A program made the translations under genes and the position numbers. Below are positions 20,485-29,857 of a DNA stretch of 64,000 nt, in pieces. Source of the DNA: Burkholderiales bacterium PBB6. Its GTDB lineage: Bacteria; Pseudomonadota; Gammaproteobacteria; Burkholderiales; Burkholderiaceae_C. The notes under the pieces are model-generated. The model was not told the DNA's origin and ran no database searches. It worked only from the letters and a program-made list of their open reading frames with translations. Numbering within the stretch: position 1 is the first letter of the stretch; every line of letters starts with the position of its first letter. The stretch is taken from NCBI GenBank assembly GCA_002255925.1, contig NKIH01000009.1:1-64000 (forward strand). The letters run 5' to 3'.

Positions 20485-21378
20485 TCAGGTGTTGGCGCTG
20501 CCGCGGGGCAAGCCCATGCGCCACTGGCTGCGCGCCGTGGAGACACCCTTGACCAAGGCTTCCAGCGATTCCCCCTGGCAGTCGCGCAGCACCTGTTCGA
20601 GGATGCCGAGCGCGCCCCGGAACTGCTCAGACTGCTTGAGCACCTCTTCGCGGTTGGCGATCAGGATGTCGCGCCAGATGGCGGGGTCACTGGCGGCGAT
20701 GCGCGTGAAATCTCGGAAGCCCGGGCCGGCGAGCGACAGGAACTGTTCGCTGTCAGCCTGCTGAAGAATGCCGGTGAAGTAGGCAAACGCCAGCAGGTGC
20801 GGGAAGTGGCTGACGGCAGCAAAGGCCGCGTCATGCGCTTCGGGCGTCATCACGCGAACGCTGGAGCCCACGGCCGACCACACCGCCTTGGCCTTTTCAA
20901 CCAGTTCGGGCGAGGTCTGCGCGATCGGGGTGAGGATGACCTGGCGATCACGGTAAAGCGCTGCGTCGGCGTATTGCACGCCCGAGTGCTCCTTGCCGGC
21001 GATCGGGTGCGCCGGCACGAAGGCGATCGAGCGCTCCTTCAGCACGCGGCGGGCAGCGTCCACCACATCGCGCTTGGTGCTGCCCACATCCATGAACAGC
21101 GTGTTCGGCGTGACGAGGTGACGGATGGCGCGGAAGGTGGCGTCAGTGGCGGCCACCGGCACGGCGATCAGCACGATGTCGGAGCCCGACACGGCCAGCA
21201 GGGCCGATTCAGCCGTCTGGTCGATCACGCCCATCTGGCGGGCTTTTTCGGTGGTCGACGGCGACTTGCTGTAGCCGATGACGCGCTCGACCATGCCAGC
21301 CTGCTTCAGGGCCAGCGCAAAGGAGCCGCCCATCAGACCGCAGCCGATCAGGCCGAGTTGCTTGAACATGGCCGCCAT
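20485..21378 (-). CDS. tyrA: Prephenate dehydrogenase
   Basis: A 297-residue NAD(P)-dependent dehydrogenase of tyrosine synthesis. It starts with the dinucleotide fold [17 protein letters not shown] (GxGxxG) and carries [10 protein letters not shown] and [15 protein letters not shown], where the His takes part in catalysis. No chorismate mutase or ACT domain is fused, which is the usual form in Burkholderiales. Start ATG 21378 or 21369. It lies between pheA and aroA-cmk in one minus-strand aromatic-amino-acid cluster. Confidence 0.94.
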   Translation of the reverse strand: MAAMFKQLGLIGCGLMGGSFALALKQAGMVERVIGYSKSPSTTEKARQMGVIDQTAESALLAVSGSDIVLIAVPVAATDATFRAIRHLVTPNTLFMDVGSTKRDVVDAARRVLKERSIAFVPAHPIAGKEHSGVQYADAALYRDRQVILTPIAQTSPELVEKAKAVWSAVGSSVRVMTPEAHDAAFAAVSHFPHLLAFAYFTGILQQADSEQFLSLAGPGFRDFTRIAASDPAIWRDILIANREEVLKQSEQFRGALGILEQVLRDCQGESLEALVKGVSTARSQWRMGLPRGSANT

Positions 21379-21438
21379 CTCAGCCCTCGGCGCGGCGCGG
21401 GCCGGCGTGGCGATGGCACACGGAAATGCGTACTGCGA

Positions 21439-22569
21439 TCATTTGACGTCGATGGGGTAGGTGCCCAGCACCTTGAAGAAAGCGCACACCTCGCGCAGTT
21501 CCATCATGGCTGACTGCACATGCGGCTCGTCAGGGTGGCCCTGCAGGTCGACGTAGAAGTAGTACTCCCACTGGCCCGAACGTGCCGGCCGAGACTCGAA
21601 TCGGGTCATCGAAACGCCATGGCGCTTCAGCGGCACCAGCATGTCGTGCAGCGCGCCCGGACGGTTGGTGACCGAGACGATGAGGCTGGTGCAATCGTGG
21701 CCCGACGCCTTGGGCGCCGGGTGCCGGTGCGGATCGGTGACGATGGCGAAGCGGGTGCGGTTGTGCGTGTCGTCCTGGATGGCCGGGGCCACCAGGTGCA
21801 GGCCGTATTCGCTGCCGGCGCGGGCGCTGGCAATGCCGGCCAGACGCGGATCGAGCGCTGCCAGGCGTGCGCCTTCGGCATTGCTGGACACCGGACGGCG
21901 TTCCACGTTCGGCAGGTGGTGCGACAACCAGCCGTGGCACTGGGCCAGCGCCTGCGGATGCGCGCACACGACTTCGATGCCTTCGAGTGCGTTTTCCTTG
22001 CGCAGCAGGTTGTGGCGCACGAACAGGCTGGTCTCGCCGATGATGAACAGCGGCGTCGTCAGGAAGATGTCGAGCGAGCGGGCCACCACGCCTTCGGTGG
22101 AGTTTTCCACCGGCACGACGCCGAAATCGGCCGCGCCCGACGACGTGGTGTGGAACACCTCGTCGATGCTGGCGCAAGGCACGCGAACGATGGAGGCGCC
22201 GAAGAAGCCGAGCGCGGCTTCTTCACTGAAGGTGCCGGCCGGGCCGAGGTAGGCCACGCGGGTGGGCGTTTCCAGCGCGCGGCAGGCAGACATGATTTCG
22301 CGCCAGATGGGCGCCACACTGTCCTTCTTCAGCGGGCCGGGGTTGACGGCCTTGAGGCCATCAATCACCTGCGCTTCGCGCTCGGGGCGGAAGACCACCG
22401 AGCCTTCCTTCTTCTTCAACTCACCCACCGCCAGCGCCAGGCCGGCACGGCGGTTCAGCAACTCGAGCAGGTCGCGGTCCAGGGCGTCGATCTGGTGGCG
22501 CAGGGCCAGCAATTCAGGGGGCGTGTCCGCAGCAGCGGACTTCGGGGCATCAGAGGGGGCGTCAGCCAT
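21439..22569 (-). CDS. pheA: Chorismate mutase / prephenate dehydratase (P-protein)
   Basis: A 376-residue bifunctional enzyme of phenylalanine synthesis. An AroQ-type chorismate mutase domain (about residues 20-100, [22 protein letters not shown]) is followed by prephenate dehydratase ([32 protein letters not shown]), then an ACT regulatory domain with [10 protein letters not shown] and [13 protein letters not shown], the phenylalanine-binding signature. The start ATG 22567-22569 overlaps the serC stop (8-base overlap), so the two are translationally coupled. No hisC lies between pheA and tyrA, although one is found there in some relatives. Confidence 0.95.
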   Translation of the reverse strand: MADAPSDAPKSAAADTPPELLALRHQIDALDRDLLELLNRRAGLALAVGELKKKEGSVVFRPEREAQVIDGLKAVNPGPLKKDSVAPIWREIMSACRALETPTRVAYLGPAGTFSEEAALGFFGASIVRVPCASIDEVFHTTSSGAADFGVVPVENSTEGVVARSLDIFLTTPLFIIGETSLFVRHNLLRKENALEGIEVVCAHPQALAQCHGWLSHHLPNVERRPVSSNAEGARLAALDPRLAGIASARAGSEYGLHLVAPAIQDDTHNRTRFAIVTDPHRHPAPKASGHDCTSLIVSVTNRPGALHDMLVPLKRHGVSMTRFESRPARSGQWEYYFYVDLQGHPDEPHVQSAMMELREVCAFFKVLGTYPIDVK

Positions 22570-23668
22570 GGCGGCGGGCAAAGTCCTGCATGTAGTTCAC
22601 GAGCGCCTGCACGCCTTCCAGCGGCATGGCGTTGTAGATCGATGCACGCATGCCGCCCACAGACTTGTGGCCCTTGAGCTGCAGCAACCCTGCATCCCTG
22701 GCGCCCGACAGGAACGCGTCATTCAGCGCATCGTCGGCAAGGAAGAAGGGCACATTCATCCGCGATCTGGCTTGGGTGGCCACGCGGTTGCGGTAAAAAC
22801 CGCCGTTGTTGTCGAGGTAGCCGTACAACAGGTCGGCTTTGGCAATGGCGCGGCGTTCCATCTCGGCGACGCCGCCTTGCGATTTGAGCCACTGGAACAC
22901 CAGGCCGGCGATGTAGATGCCGTAGGTGGGTGGCGTGTTGAACATCGAGCCGTTGTCGGCGACCGTCTTGTAGTCGAAGGCCGACGGGCAGATGGACAGG
23001 GCGTGGCCCAGCAGGTCTTCACGCACGAACACCAGCGTCACACCGGCCGGGCCGATGTTCTTCTGTGCGCCGGCGAAGGCGAGGCCGACGCGGCTCCAGT
23101 CAATGGTGCGCGAGAGGATGTGCGAGGAGCAATCCACCACCAGCGGGGCACGGCTGCCCAGGGCGGCCAAGTCAGGCAGTTCGCCCATCTCGACGCCGTC
23201 GATGGTTTCGTTCGAGCACACGTGCACATAGGCCGCGCCGTCACGCAGGGCCCAGGTGGCCGGGGCGGGCAGGCTGGTGTGGTGGTCGGCTTCGTTGCTG
23301 GCCACGGCAACAGCGTCAGCGTAACGGCCGGCTTCCTTGAGCGACTTCTTGCTCCACGAGCCCGTCACCACCACATCCACCATGCCGCCGCGCGACAGGT
23401 TCATCGGCACGATGGCGTTTTCGCCCAGGCCGCCACCCTGCATGAACAGGATGCGGAAGTTGGCCGGCACGGCCAGCAGATCACGCAGATCCTGCTCGGC
23501 AGCGGCGTGGATCGCCGTGAACTCCTTGCCGCGATGGCTCATCTCCATCACGCCCATGCCGCTGCCATGCCAGTCCAGCATCTCGGCAGCGGCCGTGCGC
23601 AACACGGCTTCAGGCAACACGGCCGGGCCAGCCGAGAAGTTGTAGGGGCGCAGGGGCGTGGTGCTCAC
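22562..23668 (-). CDS. serC: Phosphoserine transaminase
   Basis: A 368-residue PLP enzyme making phosphoserine (and the equivalent step of pyridoxal synthesis). [10 protein letters not shown] at the N-terminus, [14 protein letters not shown], and the PLP lysine in [11 protein letters not shown] are all present, as is the closing [12 protein letters not shown]. The start codon is GTG (23668); no ATG fits the family N-terminus. It begins 9 bp past the stop of the DUF2059 gene, within the gyrA-to-aroA run. Confidence 0.95.
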   Translation of the reverse strand: MSTTPLRPYNFSAGPAVLPEAVLRTAAAEMLDWHGSGMGVMEMSHRGKEFTAIHAAAEQDLRDLLAVPANFRILFMQGGGLGENAIVPMNLSRGGMVDVVVTGSWSKKSLKEAGRYADAVAVASNEADHHTSLPAPATWALRDGAAYVHVCSNETIDGVEMGELPDLAALGSRAPLVVDCSSHILSRTIDWSRVGLAFAGAQKNIGPAGVTLVFVREDLLGHALSICPSAFDYKTVADNGSMFNTPPTYGIYIAGLVFQWLKSQGGVAEMERRAIAKADLLYGYLDNNGGFYRNRVATQARSRMNVPFFLADDALNDAFLSGARDAGLLQLKGHKSVGGMRASIYNAMPLEGVQALVNYMQDFARRHG

Positions 23669-23676
23669 GGATCAGA

Positions 23677-24258
23677 TCACTTCTTCACGGGTTTGGCAGC
23701 GGCGGGCTTGGCGGCGCCGGCAGCGTCAACGGGCACACCCAGCTTCTTGCGCAGGTTGTCTTCCAGGGCCTTCAGCTTCGGCTCCACCGTCGGGCGGGTG
23801 TCGGCCACCAGCTTCTGGCTCAGCGCGTTCTGCATGTCGTTGCTGATCTGGCTGAACTTCTTCATCGCCGACGATTCCAGCCACGTGATGATGGTCTTGA
23901 GTTCGTCTTCGGTGAACTTCTCTTCCAGCAGCGGGCCCAGCGTGGGCTGCGACAGCTTCACGGCGCGGTCGCGCAGCACGGGCTCGATCTCGTCGTGAAA
24001 CTTCTTCACGTCGGCCTGAATTTCCTTGGCCACGGCTTCGCGCTTTTCCGGCGCAACGCCACCGATGGCGCCACCTGCGGCCTGCAGCACCTGCTGCGCC
24101 GTCTGGCCTGCCACGGCACGACCGACGTTCTCGGCCGACTGCTGCTGCAGTTGCACCACGCGGGCTGCGAGGTCCTTCTTGTCATCCGCATGGGCGGTGC
24201 CTGCCAGCAGGGCGCTGGCCAGCAGCGTCAGCGGCAAATGCTTGAGGAGGGTGATCAT
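23677..24258 (-). CDS. DUF2059 domain-containing periplasmic protein
   Basis: A 193-residue protein with a signal peptide ([24 protein letters not shown], cleavage after AHA). The mature region contains a helical DUF2059-type segment ([29 protein letters not shown]), then a C-terminal Ala/Lys/Pro-rich tail. Function is unknown; its place between gyrA and serC is common in Burkholderiales. Its ATG overlaps the gyrA stop by 4 bp (ATGA), so it is translationally coupled to gyrA. Confidence 0.85.
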   Translation of the reverse strand: MITLLKHLPLTLLASALLAGTAHADDKKDLAARVVQLQQQSAENVGRAVAGQTAQQVLQAAGGAIGGVAPEKREAVAKEIQADVKKFHDEIEPVLRDRAVKLSQPTLGPLLEEKFTEDELKTIITWLESSAMKKFSQISNDMQNALSQKLVADTRPTVEPKLKALEDNLRKKLGVPVDAAGAAKPAAAKPVKK

Positions 24259-26927
24259 TCAGCGGAATCCTGGTTGGTGTCCGGGCCTTCGCCTGCGTCG
24301 GCCTGGCCTTCGGTGTCGCCTTCAACTTCAGCGTCGGTGTCGACGTTGGCGTCGTTCTCGACGATGCGTTGCAGGCCCGACAGCTTGCTGCCGTCGTCCA
24401 GCGAGATGAGCGTCACGCCCTGGGTGGCGCGGCCGAGTTCACGGATCTCCGAGACCCGGGTGCGCACCAGCACGCCCTTGTCGGTGATCAGCATGATCTC
24501 GTCTTCCGCACGCACCAGCGTGGCGGCCACAACCTTGCCATTGCGCTCGGTTTGCTGGATGGCGATCATGCCCTTCGTGCCACGGCCGTGGCGGGTGTAT
24601 TCGACGATGCTCGTGCGCTTGCCGTAGCCGTTTTCGGTGGCGGTCAGCACGCTCTGGGTTTCGTCTTCGGCCACCAGCATGGCGATCACGCCCTGGCCTT
24701 CTTCCAGCATCATGCCGCGCACCCCGCGCGCCTGACGGCCCAGCGGACGAACGTCTTCTTCGTCGAAGCGCACGGCCTTGCCGCCGTCGCTGAAGAGCAT
24801 CACGTCATGGTGACCGTCGGTCAGGGCGGCGCCGATCAGGTAATCGCCTTCGTCCAGGTCCACGGCGATGATGCCGGCCTTGCGCGGGTTGCTGAATTCA
24901 TCCAGCGCCGTCTTCTTGACGGTGCCGCGTGCCGTGCACATGAACACGTAGTGGTCAGCCGGGAAGGTGCGGTTGGTGCCGGTCAGCGGCAGCACCACGG
25001 TGACCTTCTCGCCTGGCTGCAGCGGGAACATGTTGACAATCGGCTTGCCGCGGCTGGCGCGGCCGCCTTGCGGCACTTCCCAGACCTTCAGCCAGTACAC
25101 GCGGCCGCGATCGCTGAAGCACAGGATCCAGTCGTGGGTGTTGGCGATGAACAGCTGGTCGACCCAGTCGTCTTCCTTCGTGGCGGTGGCTTGCTTGCCG
25201 CGGCCGCCGCGCTTCTGTGCGCGGTACTCGGCCAGCGGCTGGCTCTTGATGTAGCCGGTGTGGCTCAGCGTCACGACCATGTCGGTCGGCGTGATCAGGT
25301 CTTCGGTGCCGAGTTCCTGCACGTTGTGCTCGACCACCGAGCGGCGTGCGCCGACCTTGGTCTGGCCGAACTCCTGCTTCAGCGCGATCAGCTCTTCGCT
25401 GATGATGAAGGTCACGCGCTCGGGCTTGGCGAGGATGTCCAGCAAGTCGGCGATGACCGACATGACGTCCTTGTACTCGCCGACGATCTTGTCCTGCTCC
25501 AGGCCGGTCAGTCGTTGCAGGCGCATCTGCAGAATTTCGCCCGCCTGGTCTTCCGACAGGCGATACAGGCCATCGGCCTGCATGCCGAACTCGGGCGCCA
25601 GGCCGTCCGGACGATAAGCAGCACGGCCGCCCGGGGTGTCGGTTTCGGCGCGCGAGAGCATCTCGCGGACCAGCGACGAATCCCAGCTCTTGGTCATCAA
25701 GGCGGCCTTGGCCATCGGCGGCGTCGGCGAGTTCTTGATCAGCTCGATGAACTCATCGATGTTGGCCAGCGCCACGGCCAGGCCTTCCAGCACGTGGCCG
25801 CGCTCGCGCGCCTTGCGCAGCTCGAACACCGTGCGGCGTGTCACCACTTCGCGGCGGTGCTCCAGGAAGATTTCCAGCAGCAGCTTCAGGTTGCACAGAC
25901 GCGGCTGACCGTCGATCAGCGCCACCATGTTGACGCCGAAGGTGTCTTGCAGCTGGGTCTGCTTGTAGAGGTTGTTCAGCACGACCTCAGGCACTTCGCC
26001 GCGCTTGAGCTCGATCACCACCCGCATGCCGGACTTGTCCGACTCGTCCTGGATGTGGCTGATGCCGTCGATCTTCTTCTCGTGCACCAGCTCGGCGATG
26101 CGCTCGAGCAGCGTCTTCTTGTTGACCTGGTAAGGCAGCTCGTCAACGATGATCGACTGGCGTGAGCCACGGTCGATGTCTTCGAAGTGCACCTTGGCGC
26201 GCATCACGATGCGGCCGCGGCCGGTGCGATAGCCTTCGCGCACACCATTCACGCCGTAGATGATGCCGGCGGTGGGGAAGTCCGGCGCCGGGACGATCTC
26301 CATCAGCTGGTCGATCGTTGCGTCAGGAGCCTTCAGCAGGTGCAGGCAGGCGTCGACCACCTCGTTCAGGTTGTGCGGCGGAATGTTCGTGGCCATGCCC
26401 ACTGCGATGCCGGCCGAGCCGTTGATCAGCAGGTTGGGCAAGCGCGCCGGCAGCACCAGCGGCTCTTTCTCGGAGCCGTCGTAGTTCGGGCCGAAGTCGA
26501 CAGTTTCCTTGTCGATGTCGGCCAGCATTTCATGGGCGATCTTCGAGAGGCGGATTTCGGTGTACCGCATGGCCGCAGCGTTGTCGCCGTCGACCGAGCC
26601 GAAATTGCCCTGGCCGTCGACCAGCATGTGGCGCAGGGAGAAATCCTGGGCCATGCGGACGATGGTGTCGTAAACGGCGGTGTCACCGTGCGGGTGGTAT
26701 TTACCGATGACGTCGCCAACGATACGAGCCGACTTCTTGTAGGGCCGGTTCCAGTCGTTGTTCAACTCGTGCATCGCGAACAGCACGCGCCGGTGCACCG
26801 GCTTCAAGCCGTCACGCGCGTCGGGCAGGGCACGTCCCACGATCACGCTCATGGCGTAGTCGAGGTAGGAGCGCCGCATCTCCTCTTCGAGGCTGATGGG
26901 CAGGGTTTCCTTGGCGAATTGGGTCAT
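24255..26927 (-). CDS. gyrA: DNA gyrase subunit A
   Basis: The breakage-reunion subunit of gyrase, 890 residues. It begins [22 protein letters not shown]. The catalytic Tyr122 follows Arg121 (AMRYTEI) in E. coli-aligned numbering. The quinolone-determining region reads [13 protein letters not shown]: Thr at 83, Asp at 87. The C-terminal domain has six beta-pinwheel blades, with the GyrA box seen as QKRGGRGKQ near residue 560. It ends with an acidic tail ([11 protein letters not shown]). The start at 26927 fits the family; a -10-like TAGAAT lies about 60 bp upstream (26984-26989, minus). Confidence 0.97.
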   Translation of the reverse strand: MTQFAKETLPISLEEEMRRSYLDYAMSVIVGRALPDARDGLKPVHRRVLFAMHELNNDWNRPYKKSARIVGDVIGKYHPHGDTAVYDTIVRMAQDFSLRHMLVDGQGNFGSVDGDNAAAMRYTEIRLSKIAHEMLADIDKETVDFGPNYDGSEKEPLVLPARLPNLLINGSAGIAVGMATNIPPHNLNEVVDACLHLLKAPDATIDQLMEIVPAPDFPTAGIIYGVNGVREGYRTGRGRIVMRAKVHFEDIDRGSRQSIIVDELPYQVNKKTLLERIAELVHEKKIDGISHIQDESDKSGMRVVIELKRGEVPEVVLNNLYKQTQLQDTFGVNMVALIDGQPRLCNLKLLLEIFLEHRREVVTRRTVFELRKARERGHVLEGLAVALANIDEFIELIKNSPTPPMAKAALMTKSWDSSLVREMLSRAETDTPGGRAAYRPDGLAPEFGMQADGLYRLSEDQAGEILQMRLQRLTGLEQDKIVGEYKDVMSVIADLLDILAKPERVTFIISEELIALKQEFGQTKVGARRSVVEHNVQELGTEDLITPTDMVVTLSHTGYIKSQPLAEYRAQKRGGRGKQATATKEDDWVDQLFIANTHDWILCFSDRGRVYWLKVWEVPQGGRASRGKPIVNMFPLQPGEKVTVVLPLTGTNRTFPADHYVFMCTARGTVKKTALDEFSNPRKAGIIAVDLDEGDYLIGAALTDGHHDVMLFSDGGKAVRFDEEDVRPLGRQARGVRGMMLEEGQGVIAMLVAEDETQSVLTATENGYGKRTSIVEYTRHGRGTKGMIAIQQTERNGKVVAATLVRAEDEIMLITDKGVLVRTRVSEIRELGRATQGVTLISLDDGSKLSGLQRIVENDANVDTDAEVEGDTEGQADAGEGPDTNQDSAE

Positions 26928-27189
26928 CGGGTGCGCTGTTCGGGCCGGGGTGCGGCCGGGTGCCTGGAAAGACGGAAGCCCCGATTCTAAGGGGCGCCGC
27001 TTGTAGCACCTAAGCAACATTGCAGGCACTCTTGCCTGCCCCGGAAGCCAAAACAAAGTCGGACCAAAGCCCTATGGCACAATCAGTTGTCGGTGGTGAG
27101 CGCTCGACGAAACCGGGTGTTTGCCAGGTTATCTCGCTTCCGATTTGGACGTATCGCAGTGAACTGCGGCTTTCCTTGAGAGGAGAATC

Positions 27190-27843
27190 ATGAAGAAACT
27201 GAACAAGGTGGCGATGCTGTTTGCATCGGCTGCGCTCGCCGCTCCGGCTTTCGCACAATCCGTTGACAACTGGCGCGCCACTGATGGCACCGTCTGGAAG
27301 AACGGTACCAATGAACTGTGCTGGCGCGACGCCAACTGGACCCCGGCTACGGCTGCCAAGGGCTGCGACGGCGCTATCGTGCCGCCGGCACCGGCTCCAG
27401 CACCTGCTCCGGCTCCTAAGGCTGCCCCGGCTCCGGCCCCGGCGCCTGCTCCGGTTCCGGTCCCTGTGCCTGCCGCTCCTGTGAGCGAAAAGGTCACCTA
27501 CGCTGCTGACGCTTTCTTCGACGTGGACAAGTCCGTGTTGAAGACCGAAGCCAAGGCCAAGCTGGATGACCTGGTCAGCAAGACCTCGGGCATGAACCTC
27601 GAAGTCATCATCGCCGTCGGCCACACCGACAGCGACGGCTCCGATGCCTACAACCAGAAGCTGTCGGTTCGCCGCGCTGAATCCGTCAAGGAATATCTGG
27701 TCGGCAAGGGCGTGGAAAAGAACCGCGTCTACACCGAAGGCAAGGGCGAGAAGCAGCCTGTGGCCGACAACAAGACCAAGGAAGGCAAGGCGAAGAATCG
27801 CCGCGTCGAAATCGAGGTCGTTGGCACCCGCGCCAAGAAGTAA
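27190..27843 (+). CDS. OmpA-family outer membrane protein
   Basis: A 217-residue exported protein with a strong AGGAG ribosome-binding site 7 bases before ATG. A signal peptide ends at PAFAQ (residue about 23). A short N-terminal domain with two Cys (ELCWRD, AAKGCDG) follows, then a Pro/Ala-rich linker (residues about 65-98). The C-terminal OmpA/MotB peptidoglycan-binding domain carries AVGHTDSDGSDAYNQKLS and RRAESVKEYL. There is no eight-stranded barrel, so it resembles the short OmpA proteins of Burkholderiales that tether the outer membrane to the wall. It is divergent from gyrA. Confidence 0.92.
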   Translation: MKKLNKVAMLFASAALAAPAFAQSVDNWRATDGTVWKNGTNELCWRDANWTPATAAKGCDGAIVPPAPAPAPAPAPKAAPAPAPAPAPVPVPVPAAPVSEKVTYAADAFFDVDKSVLKTEAKAKLDDLVSKTSGMNLEVIIAVGHTDSDGSDAYNQKLSVRRAESVKEYLVGKGVEKNRVYTEGKGEKQPVADNKTKEGKAKNRRVEIEVVGTRAKK

Positions 27844-27866
27844 TCAGCTCGCTGATTGCTCACTGA

Positions 27867-27890
27867 AACCCCGCCTCGGCGGGGTTTTTT
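27867..27890 (+). terminator. Rho-independent terminator after the ompA-type gene
   Basis: AACCCCGCC and GGCGGGGTT form a GC-rich stem that runs into TTTTTT (27885-27890). It starts 24 bp past the stop codon and separates the highly expressed porin-type gene from ubiG. Confidence 0.9.
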
Positions 27891-27936
27891 CATTGGCGCT
27901 CCCATTCTTCAGAATCGCCCCGGATACCATTGCCCC

Positions 27937-28635
27937 ATGCTGAATGCCGACCCCCAAGAACTGAGCAAATTTGGTGACCTGGCGCACCGCTGGTGGGACC
28001 CCGATGGTGAGTTCCGCCCGCTGCACCAGATCAATCCGCTGCGCCTCGACTGGATTGCCGCCCTGGCCGCCTTGCCGAACCACGACGTGATCGATGTGGG
28101 CTGCGGTGGTGGCATCCTGGCTGAATCGATGGCCCAGCGCGGTGCGCGTGTCACCGGCATCGATCTGTCGGTCAAGCCGCTGAAAGTGGCGCAGCTGCAC
28201 GCCATGGAATCGGGCGTGGCCGTTGACTACCGCGAGATCGCTGCCGAGGCGCTGGCCGAGGAGCGTCCGTCGAGCGCGGACGTGGTGACCTGCATGGAAA
28301 TGCTGGAGCACGTGCCGGACCCGGGCTCGGTGGTGCGTGCGTGCGCCACCCTGGTCAAGCCGGGCGGCTGGGTATTTTTCTCAACCCTGAACCGCAACCC
28401 CAAGTCCTTCCTGTTCGCGATCGTCGGTGCCGAGTACGTGCTGAAGATGCTGCCCAAGGGCACGCACGAATATGCCAAGTTCATCCGCCCGAGCGAGCTC
28501 TCGCGCTGGGTGCGCGAGGCCGGCCTGGAAGCGCATGAGTTCAAGGGCATGGAGTTCAACCCGCTGACCACGCGCTACTGGTTGTCCGGCGACACCAGCG
28601 TGAACTACATGGTGGCTTGCCGCCGTCCGCGATGA
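27937..28635 (+). CDS. ubiG: Ubiquinone biosynthesis O-methyltransferase
   Basis: UbiG performs both O-methylations in ubiquinone synthesis, using SAM. The 232-residue protein has [12 protein letters not shown], the SAM-binding [14 protein letters not shown] (motif I), GIDLSVKPL, and the family segment [26 protein letters not shown] near residue 170 is typical. The start is ATG 27937. Its stop overlaps the gph start (ATGA). Confidence 0.95.
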   Translation: MLNADPQELSKFGDLAHRWWDPDGEFRPLHQINPLRLDWIAALAALPNHDVIDVGCGGGILAESMAQRGARVTGIDLSVKPLKVAQLHAMESGVAVDYREIAAEALAEERPSSADVVTCMEMLEHVPDPGSVVRACATLVKPGGWVFFSTLNRNPKSFLFAIVGAEYVLKMLPKGTHEYAKFIRPSELSRWVREAGLEAHEFKGMEFNPLTTRYWLSGDTSVNYMVACRRPR

Positions 28636-29297
28636 GGGGCGACATCGATGCGGTGCTGTTCGATCTGGACGGCACGCTGATTGACAGTGCTCCCGACCTG
28701 GCCGGTGCCGCCAACGCCTTGCGCGCGGAACACGGTCTGCCACCGCTTCCCTACGCTGATCTTCGGCCCATGGTGGGCTCAGGTGCGCGCGGCATGGTGG
28801 GCGTGGCACTGGGGTTGAAGCCTGAAGACGCGGCATTCCCTGAGCAGCGTGATCGCTTCCTGGCAATCTACGAAGCGGCGCTGCTGGTGCACACGCGCGT
28901 GTTTGACGACATGGCGCCTGTGCTGGCGCAGTTGAGCAGCGCCGGCATTCCCTGGGGCATCATGACCAACAAGGCCACCCGGTTTGCGCAACCGGTGGTG
29001 GCAGGCCTGGGCCTTGATGCGGTAGCCAAGACGCTGGTGTGTGGTGACACCACCCCGCACGCCAAACCGCACCCCGAACCCTTGCTGGAGGCCGCCCGAC
29101 GCATGGGTGTGGCGCCAGAGCGTTGCGTTTACGTGGGCGACGACCTGCGCGACGTTCAGGCCGGACGCGCCGCCGGCATGCAGACACTGGCCGCGGGCTG
29201 GGGCTACCTCGGCCAAGGCGAAGCGATCGAGGCCTGGGGCGCCACCGCAGTGACTAAGTTTCCGGCCGAGCTCTTGAACTGGCTGGAGATAGCCTAA
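28632..29297 (+). CDS. gph: Phosphoglycolate phosphatase
   Basis: A 221-residue HAD-superfamily phosphatase. Motif [17 protein letters not shown] holds the nucleophile Asp; motif II is in GIMTNKA; motif III Lys is in HAKPHPEP; and motif IV is [10 protein letters not shown]. It clears 2-phosphoglycolate formed in DNA repair and photorespiration-like reactions. ATG 28632 overlaps the ubiG stop by 4 bases, the normal ubiG-gph arrangement. It ends 14 bp before the tmRNA. Confidence 0.92.
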   Translation: MRGDIDAVLFDLDGTLIDSAPDLAGAANALRAEHGLPPLPYADLRPMVGSGARGMVGVALGLKPEDAAFPEQRDRFLAIYEAALLVHTRVFDDMAPVLAQLSSAGIPWGIMTNKATRFAQPVVAGLGLDAVAKTLVCGDTTPHAKPHPEPLLEAARRMGVAPERCVYVGDDLRDVQAGRAAGMQTLAAGWGYLGQGEAIEAWGATAVTKFPAELLNWLEIA

Positions 29298-29305
29298 ACT
29301 ATAGA
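29274..29305 (+). promoter_or_regulatory. Possible ssrA promoter
   Basis: TATAGA (29300-29305) lies 6 bases before the presumed 5' end of the tmRNA, the right place for a -10. TTGAAC (29274-29279), inside the end of gph, could be the -35, but the 20-bp spacer is long. Confidence 0.35.
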
Positions 29306-29311
29306 CTTCCT

Positions 29312-29684
29312 GGGGCCGACCTGGTTTCGACGTGGGTGCGGAGTTGGGATAGGGCACGCCGAGCACCAGTCCGCTCGTTAAACCACTGGAAAAAAAGTAA
29401 CTGCGAACGACGAACGTTTCGCCCTCGCCGCTTAACACCGGTGAGCCTCTCAGCAGTTGGCCGATGGGCTGCGTCTGACGCCGCAAGGTGTTAGGCAGAG
29501 AGGTCATTCACATTGGCTGGTTTCCAGGTGGGCCATGTACCCGGAAATAAGATCAAGTGGCTGGCTGCCAACGAAGCGTGCTGCTGCGCGTCGGGGGTGG
29601 TGAGATCCAAATCAGTCAGCTAAGCGTGTAGATCTACCTGGCGATGGCTTGCGGACGGGGGTTCAATTCCCCCCGGCTCCACCA
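29312..29684 (+). ncRNA. ssrA: Transfer-messenger RNA (tmRNA)
   Basis: A 373-base tmRNA. The 5' end GGGGCCGACCTGGTTTCGAC and the 3' end GGGTTCAATTCCCCCCGGC then TCCACCA form the tRNA-Ala-like acceptor and T-arm. The tag frame follows TGGAAAAAAAGTAACT and reads GCG AAC GAC GAA CGT TTC GCC CTC GCC GCT TAA, that is ANDERFALAA, the betaproteobacterial tag ending in the protease signal LAA. tmRNA with SmpB rescues stalled ribosomes. Its 3' end is the attachment site of the downstream element, which reconstitutes the tail. Confidence 0.97.
29662..29684 (+). other. attL: 3' end of ssrA used as integration site
   Basis: The T-arm/acceptor end TTCAATTCCCCCCGGC plus TCCACCA is followed directly by a terminator and a tyrosine integrase gene. 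A degenerate copy sits at 36350-36371 (TTCAA, four different bases, CCCCGGC, then CCACCA with one base missing). Confidence 0.6.
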
Positions 29685-29714
29685 TTCAAGGCTCCGCAAG
29701 GGGCCGTTTAAGGC

Positions 29715-29755
29715 AAAAAGCCCTAAGTAATCAACGACTTAGGGCTTTTTCTTTG
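29715..29755 (+). terminator. Terminator downstream of ssrA (element-borne copy)
   Basis: A perfect 14-bp stem (AAAAAGCCCTAAGT with ACTTAGGGCTTTTT, 8-base loop) is followed by CTTTG. The same 15 bases AGGGCTTTTTCTTTG end the terminator at 36405-36441, on the other side of the element. Confidence 0.9.
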
Positions 29756-29794
29756 TCCGTATGAGACCGCATAGGCCCACTTGCATCGCGCATC

Positions 29795-29857
29795 TGACCG
29801 CACAACAATCAGCACAACAATGAAAACCGTGTTGTGCGGTGCAGGGAGTTGTGCGGT
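29795..29857 (+). repeat. Integrase arm-type repeats, left end
   Basis: ACCGCACAAC (29797-29806), GCACAAC (29812-29818) and two inverted copies GTTGTGCGGT (29831-29840 and 29848-29857) crowd the 60 bp before the integrase start. The first two form a unit that recurs at 36273-36296. They are probably arm-binding sites of the integrase, and may also let it repress its own gene. Confidence 0.6.

Noticed and set aside
27060-27110. CACAAT upstream of the ompA-type gene as a -10 box
   Set aside because: No acceptable -35 lies at the right distance, and the match is weak; a promoter must be in 26928-27189 but cannot be pinned down.
29715-29755. CRISPR-like repeat reading of hairpins around ssrA and the element ends
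   Set aside because: The repeats are terminators and integrase sites, only two copies each and 6.6 kb apart; no regularly spaced repeat array exists in the window.
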